DNA of 64,000 nucleotides from Tetracladium setigerum. Lineage: Eukaryota; Ascomycota; Leotiomycetes; Helotiales. Numbering within the stretch: the stretch's first letter is position 1; each line of letters opens with the position of its first letter. The stretch spans positions 806,001-870,000 of the forward strand of contig PZJY01000001.1 in the NCBI GenBank assembly GCA_031472005.1. Direction: 5' to 3'. Under the pieces are notes generated by a model that was given only the letters and a program-made list of their open reading frames with translations, was not told where the DNA came from and did not search any database. The position numbers and the translations under genes are program-made. This document shows, piece after piece, positions 50,173-61,948 of the stretch.

Positions 50173-52027
50173 ATGTTTTGGCAATCTGTAACTTCTCAGT
50201 TATTTAATGTGGGGTCATTCATACTGCTTCATCCCATCTTAGCAGCTATTGTTACCTACATCTTTTTCTTGATTCTATCTCGTCTTATATTTCACCCTCT
50301 CGCTGGATTTCCAGGCCCGAAGCTAGCAGCATTGACAGGATTGTATGAGTTCTACTATAATGCTATCAAGGGTGGACAATATGCCTTTCATATCGAAGAT
50401 CTCCATAACCGATATGGTCAGTTGTCTTCTGTCATGGAGAATATCTTTGGTTTTGCATCTGCTGATATATTGAAGGCCCAATCTTACGTGTGAGTCCCTG
50501 GGAGTTACACATCCGCGATCCGGAGTTCTATGATACCATTTATGCCCGTAGAGTGCGAGATAAAACGATTCGAAACACGGTGTGGTTTGATATGCCGATG
50601 TCTCTACCTGGTGCTGTCGTAAGTCTACTCCAGATTGATAAAATCGGTCGTGGTTATTAGCTAATTTCTATTCAAGAATCATGACCACCATCGTATTCGT
50701 ACGTCACACAATTCGTACTATCAACAATTGACAAACCACGTGAAGTTCCAATCCGGAATTCTCAAAAGTCTTAAACGTTTCTTCACTTACACGTTTACTA
50801 ACCCATCGCTATTCTAGGTAGAGGAGCAATGAATCCCTCCTTTGGCAAGCCCGCCATCACGGCTTTCGAACCCTACATTCAAGCCTCAGTCGACAAATTC
50901 ATCCTCCGTGTCAAAGAATGGGCAGGCACCTCCACGCCACTTAATCTCACCAACGGATTCCTCTGTTTCGCTGGCGACATAGTAGGAGAATTCTGTTTCG
51001 GGTACGATCGTAAATTCCTTTCGGAGCCAAATTTTGATGTTCCACTTCTTAAGGCTTTTGAGCAATTTCTCTCATTTACACATATCCTCAAACACTTTCC
51101 GTTTTTAGTCAAGGCGTTTAACTATATCCCGGAGAGATTCCAATCAGAAGAGATGGTGAATGTTTTGGGGTTTAAGTCGGGAATTAGGGACAGGATGGAG
51201 AAGATGATGAGTGGAAAACATAGTGGGAGAGAACCCCCTTGGGTAACAAGTATACTCAGTAGCAAGGATTTACCTGCACATGAGAGAAGTCTAGATCGGC
51301 TCTTTGACGAAGCTATGGCTCTCTCAGGTGCTGGAGAGACCACAACTCAAGGTATCCTCACGATTGCTATGTTCCATCTACTCCAACAACCCGAAATCTG
51401 GAAGCAACTAAAGGATGAGGTTCTCACCGTCTTTCCGGACGTCACCAAACCTCCTTCATTGGCACAGCTTGAGACACTGCCATTACTAAGTTCTACCATC
51501 ACCGAAGGCATGTCTTGTCCCCATATATTTGAAAGTTTGAAATTGCTGACTCGAGGAATATAGCTCTACGACTTGGTTATGGAACAGTAAACCGCACCCA
51601 ACGAGTGTCTCACGACCCAATCCCCTACGGCACTTATACAATCCCCGCATTCACACCAATGTCAACATCCCAATACAGCGCTCATCATGACGAAACGCTT
51701 TTCCCTTCCTCCCACACATTCATAGCCACTCGCTTTATGAACGATGCCAAAGCCGCTTCTCTCCCTCGTCACGACGGCACCTCTTCCTCTGGAACCAAAA
51801 AACTGTCTCGCTATGTCGTTTCGTTTACGAAAGGGGCGAGACAATGTATTGGTATGCATTTGGCGTATGCGGAAATTTACATGATGATGGCGACTTTGGT
51901 GAGACGATGTGATTTTGAAATTTGGGAGACAGAGTTCAAGGATGTGGGGTTTGTGAGGGAGTATGTAGTTCCGTGTCCGGCGGTTGATGGAAGGGGCTTG
52001 AGGGTTTTGGTGAAAGGCGTTGAGTAG
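50173..52027 (+). CDS. Cytochrome P450 monooxygenase
   Basis: Microsomal P450 with an N-terminal membrane anchor (LLHPILAAIVTYIFFLIL) and proline hinge FPGPKLAAL. Five exons: intron 1 (from 50417, GTCAGT donor) joins HNRYG to PILRVSPWELHIRDPEFYD; two more frame RRGAMNPSFGKPA; the fourth intron, 51508-51563, is GC-AG. Motifs: I-helix SGAGETTTQG, K-helix ExxR as EALR (made by the GC-AG splice), haem loop FTKGARQCIG with the Cys ligand. It resembles the trichodiene-oxygenase/CYP58-like set, but the substrate cannot be told. There is no biosynthetic cluster around it; its 3' neighbour is a convergent pectate lyase 180 bp away. Confidence 0.93.
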
Positions 52028-52207
52028 AACAGATGCAAAGATTTGTATGATGTTGCAATTAAATTTGTGCACTTCAAATCGGGACATTTGATTAAGTCTC
52101 GAGCACGACAATATGCCAGGCAATCAAATTGTCTGTCTAGCAAGACTACCTCCAAATCATCAACACAGCCTTAACACAACAACACATCCTTTCGTCTTTA
52201 GAACAGC

Positions 52208-53294
52208 TCAGCTCCAATCCTGCCCATTGACAACACAAGTCGGCGGCTTCGCGCCCTCACTAACCTCCCCCGCCTCACAAGGCTTAACACACCCATTATA
52301 GATCGTACAAACCACGCCAATCTTCGCCAAACAATAATTCGAGAGCGTAGCCGTGTCCCCATAATTCTCATTAACTCCGAATATTACTCCTTGGATGGCC
52401 ACAAGATTCTTCACGTCCACGTGTCGTTGGAATTGCTGACTGCAGTTCCCGCATGATCGGTAGAATTTGCCGAATTTGTTTGCGTAGAACCCGTCGATAT
52501 AGAGCCATCCTTCTCCTACGGGGGGCGATAGGGGTTAGTAAATTTTTATGTTTTGGGATAGGTTTGGCCGAGGTGAATGGCAGGAAGGAAGGAAGAAGGG
52601 TTGTGATGTACCGTTGTGTTGGAAGATCTTGTCTGATGCTTCTCTTGCTCCTCCACCTCGCACATAGCGAGGTCCCGTTCCTTTGAAGGTTGCTGCATCT
52701 TCGCAACTATACCACATTTTAAGTCAGTACGACATATCATATCACAAATGTTCAAGAGAACTAGAACAACTAGAACGGAAAATGACAACAACGAATAGAA
52801 ATGGGGACTAACACATCATCCCACCAAACATTCTCCAAAGTACAAGCCCCCCGACAATGGACACCCTCCGCCTGATCCTTCCCAATAATTACATTCTTCA
52901 ACGTAGCACCAGGCTCAAGAACAAACACTGCAGCATCCTCATCCAACTCCGTCTGCCCATTACAAGCACCCGGACTCCCCGCACGATCAAAACTCTTCAT
53001 CCCGCCATCGAAAACCACGCCAGCTGGGATTACCGAAGCTGTTGGGAATGAAGTAGAGCCGACTGAGGAGGGCCAAACCGTGTTGACTGCTGTGTGAGGA
53101 CAGGAGACACCGCCACTGACTTGCCAGGTTACGGGTTTGGTTGTTGTGGCTGACTTTGTGGTGGTGGATTTGGTTGTGGATTTTGTGGTGGACTTGGTCG
53201 TTGTTTTGGTGGTGGAGGCTTTGGTGGTGAGAGTAGTGCTCTGGGCGGCTGTGAGGGCGACCAGAAGTGTCGTGGTTAGAAGGGTGAGCTTCAT
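52208..53294 (-). CDS. Secreted pectate lyase, family PL3
   Basis: Cleaves plant pectate by beta-elimination with calcium. Signal peptide [19 protein letters not shown], then a Thr/Lys/Ser linker of about 40 residues (repeats of TTKS), then the catalytic domain: [96 protein letters not shown]. Three exons, in frame; the first intron falls between DDV and CEDA, the second between HNG and EGWLYIDG. About 290 aa with many Cys, as usual for PL3. The linker sits right after the signal peptide with no carbohydrate-binding module before it. Points to a plant-associated or litter lifestyle. Confidence 0.93.
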
Positions 53295-54478
53295 TGTGGC
53301 GTTTGGAAGAGTTTCTCTATTGCAAAGTGAGTTTGTTTTGTTCCGGCTGTAGTATCTCCAGTCTGGAGCATATGTGACCTGCGTTTTATACCTTCCAGCT
53401 ACCACTTTTTAAACCCGAGAAAATCATGGCTTCTCGTCTCTTCCCCTCCTCTTTCACCGCGGACTATTTCTGACTTCCGATTAAATCTTGTGGAAAATCT
53501 CCCATCTCCAGCCCGTATCCGGATCCATCAAATCGAGGCAATCCCGCCCCTCAACCTGCAAGTACCGGTTGGAAGAAGCCAAAGAATAGATTAAACACCC
53601 TCTCCTATTATCAGACGACTACAACCCTGAGGACTAATGGGTATATACCGCGTCGATTAATGGATGATCTTCAGCGGACCAGTCCGCTCAAAACCTGGGG
53701 TAATCTGGGGTATTTACGTTCCACCAATTGGCGAACAGATGGTTGGGGGTTGGAGATGGCGAATAGGAAATGCTGAACTGAGGGCATGGAGGTCTAGTAT
53801 GAGTGATCTACCCCTCTTTTGATGCGTAAAGAGGGATGTAAGCGTTGAGTGAGGTCTTGGGTTGCACTGTTTAATGGTAGTAAAGTGGAGGGTTCTTGCG
53901 AACGCTCGGAAGGGCTATTGATCAAGCGGAAAACCTCAAAACTACTTTTCATGGCAAAGTTGCTCATAAAACAGAGAACCAGCGATTTTAGGTCTCAATT
54001 CCAAAGTAATCAATCAATTCTTAAGAATATGATAGGGCCCGGGAAAATAGAGAGGAAGCTCTATACAGTAATGGTGTTCTTATGAGAAACTCGTGTTTTC
54101 TGCGTTGCTCTGTAGAAATTCGAAGTTAGTTTCATGAACAAGAAACGAATGTCTTTAGCCTCAATTGACATAAAGTCAAAAAGAGAGGGGAGACGAGCCC
54201 AGAACTTCTCGTTAACTACTGACACTCACAACTGCGCCGAGGAAATGTTTCGAAACAGTCCCAAATTGGGCCATAACTGCATGATATGCCCACAAAGTGA
54301 GGTCTTAAATCAGGGAAACAATGAACGAGTGAACGAGTTTGGAGCATACTATGCCACTTTGCGCGCCAAAAGGGTAAACTCCGATTTCAATGAAGAGTTG
54401 GGGTATCTCTATCCTCTATCTATGGTTACATTTTGTACAAAGTATACTACATGTCGTAAGTGATTCTCTACCAAGGCG
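53295..54478. other. Pectate lyase promoter / TyrRS 3' flank
   Basis: About 1.2 kb with no supported gene. It covers the promoter of the PL3 gene and the 3' flank of the synthetase gene. Confidence 0.5.
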
Positions 54479-56318
54479 TTACCAGCTTGCCTCCGGTTTT
54501 GGTTGTGGAGGTGCTCGTATTTTGTATTTTCTCCAGTCTGCTTCCATTCCGTTGTATTTCTCCCCAGAGCTCTCGTACTCATCGTCGGATACTACCTTCA
54601 CAATGCGAATATTGTGTTTTCCTCTTCTAAGGAAGAGCATGTCACCATGGATGAGAAACTTGGCCGTGTCTTCTGGCAACCAGGCTTTGATCTGTGTCCA
54701 TGCTACTGCCGCGTCGTTCATCGGGCCCTTTTTCCCGTCTGGTTGTCCCCCAATGTAGCATCCCGAGTTTTGGGCCAAGCGATGCCCTTCGGAAGCCGTC
54801 TCGGCCAAACCGGCGGCTTGAAGAATGCGGCCGATGGATTTGGTGTGAATCAGAACATGTGGAAGTTTGATATGCATCGAGGGGTGGTTGTTGAGCGTGA
54901 TGATACCAGCTTTTGCATTGGGGTCAGGCTCGGAAGAAGCTGGCAAAGTCGGATCAGCAGTAGACGCTTTGGCAAAAAGCATTCGGTGCTGCTCTTCGGC
55001 AAGCTTTGCTTCGTGAGCACCATGCACCAGTGATGTAACTTCTCGAGCCAGCGCGTGTTGGGCCTTCCTTTGTTCTGGTTTTTCCATGTGCTCAACTACT
55101 AGGGTCTCGATTGCATCAATTGGCATGAATGTCAACATTTTGAGTTGTTTTGAAACGTCTGCATCCGCCGTTCGCAAGAAATAACCGTAGAGCTCGAACA
55201 CAGTTGTCTTTTCGCTGTCCAACCAAACAGCATTGCCAGCGCTTTTGCCGAATTTGACGCCGGAGGAGGTGGTGAGCAGCGGCGTGGTGAATCCGAATGG
55301 GGCAGGTACCTTAGCAGCGTCGGCTCTGATCACTGGATCGTGGTGGTTATTTGAGATGTATTTGACGGCCTCGATACCAGCCGTGATGTTTCCGTATTGA
55401 TCGGATCCTCCGATTTGGATATTGATTCCTTTTGAGACAAACATATGCCACCAATCCCAGGCTTGCATAAGAGGGTAGCAAAATTCAGCCCAAGACATGC
55501 CATCTCCTTTCTTCATCTTGTTTTTCACACTGAGAGATATTAGAAGCTTTTCATGGTCTCGTGTCCGGTGCACTTACGTTTCTCGAGCCAGCATAGCACC
55601 CATCCGCATTCCAGGACCAAGCACTTGCAAAACCTGGAGCATAGGTAACTTGTTCCACCAGGCATTATTGTTAACCAGTTCTCTATGAGATGCCCAACTC
55701 CACTTAAAGTTGTATCTGGCGCCTTCAGATTCGGCATTAATCCACAGTTTCTTCAGTTGATAGTGTATATTCAACATGTTTGCAGTCCGAACCGAGGCAG
55801 CTTCGTGCACCCGTGTAGTCAAGCGATCTGTTGGGTCTCCTATCTTCGCGGTCGATCCTCCGACAAGTGTGACAGTATGGTAGCCATGCAAATACATCCA
55901 GTATAGTGGCATGAGAGGAATTAGATGCCCCACATGTAGTGAGGAGGCGGTTGGATCAAAGCCAACATAAGCACCACATCTTTTCTCCGTCAAAACTTTA
56001 TCGATCAATTCTCTTTCCCTGGAAGGACCTCCGTCAGCATCTTGTATTGCCGGCGTGCCCATAGACGAATTACCCTGCGAGCGTTTTTACGAGTCCTCTC
56101 TCCTCCAAAAGAGTGAGCATGCTCTTCTCCTTGCCGTCCTTAATCTTGGTAGCCTTTTCCTGCCACGCTAACTCAGCATCTGCCACCTTTGCCAGATATT
56201 TCATTCCTATCCATCGTCGCGTGGTCCTCTGTGAAGTGCCAGAAGCTCGAAAAGCGCATCCTGCGCAAACGAAAGGACGAGAACGAAGAGATTCTCGGAG
56301 AAGGGAGGGTCCGGCCAT
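54479..56318 (-). CDS. Mitochondrial tyrosyl-tRNA synthetase (CYT-18 type)
   Basis: Charges mitochondrial tRNA-Tyr; in Neurospora and relatives the same protein (CYT-18) also helps splice mitochondrial group I introns. ATG at 56318 opens an Arg/Ser-rich targeting peptide (MAGPSLLRESLRSRPFVCAG). Exons: 56318 to about 56074, joining TLAG to ERELIDKV; a second with the HIGH-type motif SSLHVGHLIPL, GGSTAKIGDPTDR; a third from 55529 with IQIGGSDQYGNITAG, the KMSKS-type KFGKSAGNAVWL, and a C-terminal S4-like domain (LPHVLIHTKSIGRILQAAG). About 580 aa, intact. Divergent from the GH36 gene. Confidence 0.95.
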
Positions 56319-56865
56319 GCTGGCAGATTTAAAATAAGAAACTATAAATTCATCGGGTAATAGTACAAAAAAAGAAGAAGGTGCTTCTGCGCAAATAAAC
56401 CCAGAGAATTGGGGCAGAAAGAATTGAGGTTACTGATCGTATCAAAATTATGGGAGCAAGGTCAACAGGGGCTTTGCATAAATGCGACCCGGCACGGATC
56501 AACTTTGACGCGGACACTTGGCACGTGACGCTGCTCAAGCAACGCTATTCCTTTTAGGCTGATTCGGGAGAGCGCCTCCGCTATATCTCTCCCCGCTACG
56601 GAGGTGAGAGAGAGTGCAGTACAGTACAGAGTTACTGTACACGAATTACACGAGCTACAGCAAGCAGTAAACTCATGCAGGTCCACGCCACGCACTCTGC
56701 ACCTAATCCTCCTGTGATATCGGTGTCTTTTCCTTATTCCCCTTTCTCTCTTCCTTTCCTCTTTCCTCTCCCTGTTCCACAAGTTCCAATCTCTTTTTAG
56801 TAGGTTCCCAAGACTCCAGATCTATCAATCACATCGATATATATATATCTGGCACCAGTCTCACG
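56319..56865. promoter_or_regulatory. Divergent promoter gap, TyrRS / GH36
   Basis: A 547-bp gap. Includes a CAGTACAGTACAGAGTTACTGTAC stretch near 56614-56640 with partial dyad symmetry, a CTTTCCTC pyrimidine run near 56750-56772 and an (AT)6-like run at 56838-56848 just before the GH36 start. Confidence 0.5.
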
Positions 56866-59800
56866 ATGACAGGAGAGGATTCTGCCATCCCAAAGGATGC
56901 CTTCGGCAACGAAGTATTTCAAGCCAAGTACATTTCAAAGCAAAAGCCTCCTCCGTCTTCGGATCATCCAAGTATGAAGACCTACATTTCAACATTTCCT
57001 CCGTTGGGGCAGGTGACTCTAGTTGAACAGTCCACTACTGTCTTTACCGCTCTGTTGGAAGTTGACGAGAGTCGGGGTCTGGATCCTTGGGAGGTGTCAT
57101 TGTGGTATCGTGCTGGAGAGGAGTGGAAGGAGGATCCCATGGAACTTCTGAAAGGCTCTTCATCCCGACCGACATATCTTCAATCCTCAAAACAAGCTCC
57201 AGCCCATCTGGTATTCACGACTAAGCTTCCAGCTAGTCTGCCAACCTCTTTTACCGTCAAGTTCCGGTCTGGTTCGGATCAGTCTTGGAAATGGGCCAAA
57301 GATCATCAAGGAATTCAAGATGGATCCATCGTGTTGAAATCTGTCACAAGTCAGGATGCCATATCAAGTACGCTTGGCGATTACATTGAAGGGCTCAATC
57401 CTACCCTGAAATCGAAGAATTACAGGAGCCAGTCTCCGGGTACCACTCTTTGGTCTGTTGAGGCACCCATTGAAGCAGCAGATGGGGAGAAGTCGACTAT
57501 CAAAGAAATTAATTTTGGTTTACCATGGGGAAATGGCAAATTTACAAGGCATGTATTTATCCAGATAAAATCTGGTCGCTTGAGACCTTGTAAAGCACGT
57601 ACTCGAGAATATACTAACGAAATCCAGATGGTTTGCACTCGTCCGTCTCTGGGCCCCTTGGCTTGCTCCTCGACAAGGAAAGTCACATTTCGAGCTTGAT
57701 AATGAAGCTGTGCTATGCTCTTTTTTGAGTTCCACAGGCAAGCATCTTGTTTTGCTCGCTATCAGCGGGGTTGACAATGTGATGACTACATTCAGAAGTG
57801 ACCAAAACGGCAACGTGATTTTACGAGTTTGTAATCGATTCGTATTTCTTACTTCTGAATCTGACAAGCTCACAGGTACGGAATGACGGCAATTCTGAGA
57901 GAACAACAAGGGTTCTGGTTGGCCTTGGAGATGACTTTGAATCTGCAAATGCAGCTGTCATGTATCACGCCAGAAATGTCGTCAGTGGAGCCGAAGCCGC
58001 CCGAGGACAAGAGGAGGACAAAGAGGTTGAAGCCCTCTACGATGAAGCGACCACAAAATCATGGCAAGAAAATTGGTACGACGGTTTGACCTATTGTAAG
58101 TGAAAGATTATGCCCTGGCAACGTGGTTTCCGCTAAATTTATTACAAGGCACATGGAATGCTCTCGGTCAAAGACTGAACGAAGAAAAGATCCTTAAAGC
58201 TGTCGATACTTTAGCCGAAAACAAAATTAATGTTACCAACTTTATCATTGATGACAATTGGCAAGATATTGACTACCGTGGGCATGGTCAGTTCCAGCAC
58301 GGATGGAACAGTTTCCACGCCGAGCCAAAGAATTTCCCCAACGGCTTGAAGCACCTGACCAATCGCATCCGCGAGAAACATCCCAGTATACAACATATTG
58401 CAGTGTGGCATGCTCTACTGGGCTACTGGGGTGGAATCGCGCCTGAAGGAAAGCTCGCAAAAACCTACAAAACTGTCCAAGTCGTTCGGGAAGATGCAGA
58501 GAGGAGAAATCTTCCTTTGGGTGGAGTGATGACCGTGATTGCGAAGGAGGATGTCAATAAATTTTACAATGACTTCTATCGTTTCTTGTCAGATTCTGGA
58601 GTTGATGCTGTCAAGACAGAGTATGATATCGTCAATTCGTTCGATTTTGCTCTAGCTAACAGGAACAGTGGTCAATTCATGATCGATTCATTCATATCCG
58701 CTGAGTCCCGCCGGGACTTGATACCTGCATATCAGGATGCTTGGTCTATCGCACACAGTCGACACTTTAGCGTTAAGGCCATATCCTGCATGTCTCAGAC
58801 CCCAGACATCCTATTTCATTCTCAATTGCCACAGAAAAGGCTTCCCATTTTGGTCCGAAACTCTGACGACTTCTTCCCGGAAATCCCAACAAGTCATCCA
58901 TGGCATATCTTTGTCAATGCCTACAACTCCCTCTTCACTCAACATTTGAACGTTGTTCCTGATTGGGATATGTTCCAGACTGTTCACGAGTATTCAGGAT
59001 TCCACGCAGCCGCAAGATGTGTTTCCGGAGGTCCAATCTATATAACTGATGTCCCAGGACAACATGACTTGGACCTTATTGGGCAAATGAGTGGACCCAC
59101 TACAAGAGGCAAAACCGTTATTTTCAGACCCAGTGTGATGGGGAAGAGTTTGGACCCCTATATTGGCTATGACGATGATGCGTTGCTACTCGTTGGTACC
59201 TATCACGGTAATACACACATTTAGAGCAGATGAGATTCTTGCTAATTCTTCACAGGCGCGGCAGTCACCGGTACGGGCATTATTGGTTTCTTCAATGTCT
59301 CTCAACGCCCTATCAGCGAGCTTGTTCCACTCTCCAAATTCCCAGGCGTTATTGAAGCGCAATACTATATCGTCCGAGCTCATTCAACCGGTTTGATATC
59401 TGAACCGCTTCAAGTTGTTGATCCTCATTCTCTGGTCTACATGTCTTTGGGTATCCGCGGCTATGATATTCTATCGTCGTATCTACTTCGAGGTTTTGTA
59501 GATGAGAAGGAAGAAACTACTTGGATCGCCAATCTGGGTTTGATTGGTAAAATGGCAGCAGCCGCGGCTATTGTTCGCAACACCATCACGAAAGAGGAAA
59601 ATAAACGCATCTTGATTGATACGAGCCTCAAAGCTTTGGGCGTTCTAGGTGAGTTTTCCTCGTTCTCTCATGCACTCTGCTTATAAAGAATACCAGGAAT
59701 TTACATTTCATCGCTTCCAAAAATTTCATGGAAAGATAGTCTTATCATCAACATTCTCGGCAAGGTCATTCCAGTCCACACTATTTCCATCAGTAAGGCC

Positions 59801-59908
59801 GATGTTCATGTCCTTGAGATTGATCTCGAGGCTGCATGGAAGGAAATGGATCTTGAGCCCGGATGGAGCAACGAGATCAACGTAAAGCTGTACCTGAATC
59901 CTGCTTAA
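56866..59908 (+). CDS. Raffinose synthase / SIP1-type GH36 glycosidase
   Basis: GH36 alpha-galactosyl enzyme of the raffinose synthase/seed-imbibition (SIP1) family; the fungal substrate is unknown. ATG at 56866. N-terminal beta domain, then the barrel: INVTNFIIDDNWQDIDY, AVWHALLGYWGGIAPEG, AISCMSQTPDILFHS, RNSDDFFPEIPTSHPWHIF, HEYSGFHAAARCVSGGPIY and TDVPGQHD. Introns include a GC-AG one (57549-57627) joining GKFTR to WFALVRLWAPW, a GTTTGT donor before VRNDGNSE, T/GTAAGT before CTWNALGQRL, and a 48-nt stop-free intron (58621-58668) whose removal restores VKTDGQF, carrying the predicted nucleophile Asp. C-terminus KLYLNPA at 59908. No secretion signal, so probably cytosolic. Intact. Confidence 0.92.
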
Positions 59909-60066
59909 TTTGCTGGATGGTGCTAAACCACAAATCAAAATGCATTAGTCTTGGCTTTCAAGTAAAACGTATCTGAAATTGGGTTAAATCTCCTTATGCT
60001 ATTAGCAGCAGCACAATTACATTGTTGAAAATAACTGCGAGCGTCTGCTCCCCAATTCCTCTTGGT

Positions 60067-60954
60067 TTAACTCACCCCTCCCTCTCTTGCCAAAATCCTC
60101 TCTCCCCATAACCTCACAATCCAATGAACCATCCCCTCCATCATCTCTTCACACCACCAATGAGCAACATCATATACTTCCATACTCACCTCAGATCCCA
60201 CCCCTTTTAACACATCCCTAATGCCCTCTCCCCATTCCAGCAACACCTTCTCATCTCTCTTCCCATTCGCAATCCACACCTTCTCTCCCACCACCTCTCT
60301 CCCGTTAACTCCTCCTTCCCCCTCCAACCCAACCAACCTCTTCACAAACGCACTCACCTCTCCCCCACCCTCTCCCTCTCCACCCCCTCTCTCAAAACAA
60401 CATCCTGAATCTGCCTTCTAAATGGCAACCACCCACTCAACACAACCCACCCACCAACACCAACCCCCAAATCCCTCAACCTCCCACTCAACAATAGAAA
60501 CGCACTCATAGCCGCACCCTGACTAAACCCCCCAAAAGAACCTTCCCCCCATCACCGCCTAAAATCTCAACCTCCCTCTTCACCAAGTCCGCGAGGTAGT
60601 TTACGCTTTCTTTCAGACCGGGCAACTGATCGGATTCGCCGAGTGTGCGGTCGGAGAAGGAATGGATATCGAACCAAGCGTTTCTGAGACTGTGCGAAAG
60701 GACTGTGACGGTGCGGGGGAGGCCGGTGGGAAAAACGAATTTTGTGGTGGGGAGGAGGTGGGGAAGGGCTGTTTTGCTGGGTGACGTTGAGATGGAGTTT
60801 GTGGGTGGGGGAAAGAGAAGGGAAAGTCGAGGAATGGGGAGGCGAAGGTTGATCCTGTTTGGGATGTGCCGTGAAGAAAAATGATGGTGTGGGTATGTGT
60901 TTGGGTGGGGAGAAGGATGTGAGGTGGTGGGTGGCATGGTGGTGTTTGTGACAT
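60067..60954 (-). CDS. Acyl-protein thioesterase-like serine hydrolase, frame-broken
   Basis: Phospholipase/carboxylesterase (Abhydrolase_2) family, which includes acyl-protein thioesterases. ATG at 60954. Seen in three frames in order: HTIIFLHGTSQTGSTF (oxyanion loop); KFVFPTGLPRTVTV...NAWFDIHSFSDRT; GGFSQGAAMSAFLLLSGR (nucleophile Ser elbow) and VVLSGWLPFRRQIQ; then VWIANGKRDEKVLLEWG with the triad Asp and VAHWWCEEMM with the triad His. The jumps (60.78-60.85 kb, 60539-60548, about 60359-60370) are all of the one-base-lost kind, the last two in G/C or G/A-rich runs. If read correctly it would be about 295 aa with a full triad; as given it is broken. No introns seen. Confidence 0.75.
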
Positions 60955-61948
60955 TGTTTATAAAAGTTTAAACGAGATAGTGATGTAGAAGGTTATTGAT
61001 ATTGAGTATAAGTGATAGAGTGGCACAGAGCAGGTGAAGCGGTGAGGTTCAATGCACGTGGCCGATCTCGGGATCACAAAGTAGGCGTGTTTGCAAAGAA
61101 GAACATAAAAGCTTGAATTTGGCTGGCATACTTCTTCTGGGATGATTCTCAGATAATTAAATATGTGGCTTTAAGCTGTCCCGCTGAACCTTTCTATTTT
61201 ACCTAGAAGTTGAGAGCTATATCGAAATTAAGCGAGTTATTATGGGCAGTTGTCTTTGGACTTTAACCCCTGCTCAAATCTCATCCACAATATTTCTTCA
61301 TAACGTTGCTTTAAAGTTGGGTTTACGGGGACAAGAAAAAGAAATGAAAAACTGGATTGTAGACTTTAGTTGGAAGGAGCTTATAGGATTTAAGCTAACA
61401 AGCTTCGTGGATGAGGTTGAAAGATGGAGGCAAAGTAGCCTTTCCGGTTCTCAGTATCGACACTTCAAAGTTAAGACGCCCTCTTAGGTATTATTTAATG
61501 TAAAACACTTCAATTTACTTCCAGATACCGTCCGAACAAAAAATAGACAACTAATTCACTGGAAGTATAAAGTCGAAGTGGAGTAAGAATCTTTGGCACT
61601 CCTGTCTCAGTTTCGCTTTCAAGCAAGAAACTTGGAATCATGAAAATCAAACTATACATAATAGCAACCATGCTTATTATAATATAGAAATAGTTTAGGG
61701 AGGAGGGAGTAGATACAATATTAATGATGTAGTAGAGGGTAGGTCACGGGAACACGGGGATTGGCCATAGGTCAAACGCGTTCGAAACGCGACAACCGCG
61801 AAAAGCCACCACAGTTGAAGTTCACACACAACCTCTCCTCAAATCACCTTAAATGAACTTTGAAGCGGGTGTTCGAGTCAGTTAATGCGAAGCAGCTGAA
61901 TGTAGCCCCCAAATAAAATTGAAATTTGCCTCATCAACCACCTTCTCA
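60955..61948. other. Gene-free gap
   Basis: About 1 kb. An 81-codon ATG frame at 61242-61487 has no recognisable domain. An imperfect inverted repeat (CACTTC...CTTCCAG and its partner) spans about 61506-61580. Confidence 0.45.

Noticed and set aside
50173..53294. Secondary-metabolite cluster around the P450
   Set aside because: Neighbours are a pectate lyase, a synthetase and KNL1; no backbone enzyme, transporter or regulator is present.
61242..61487. 81-codon ATG frame between the esterase and the 2EXR-like gene
   Set aside because: Orphan with no motif; the surrounding sequence looks intergenic.
61506..61580. Imperfect inverted repeat as a second MITE
   Set aside because: The arms align only with several gaps and there is no clear target duplication.
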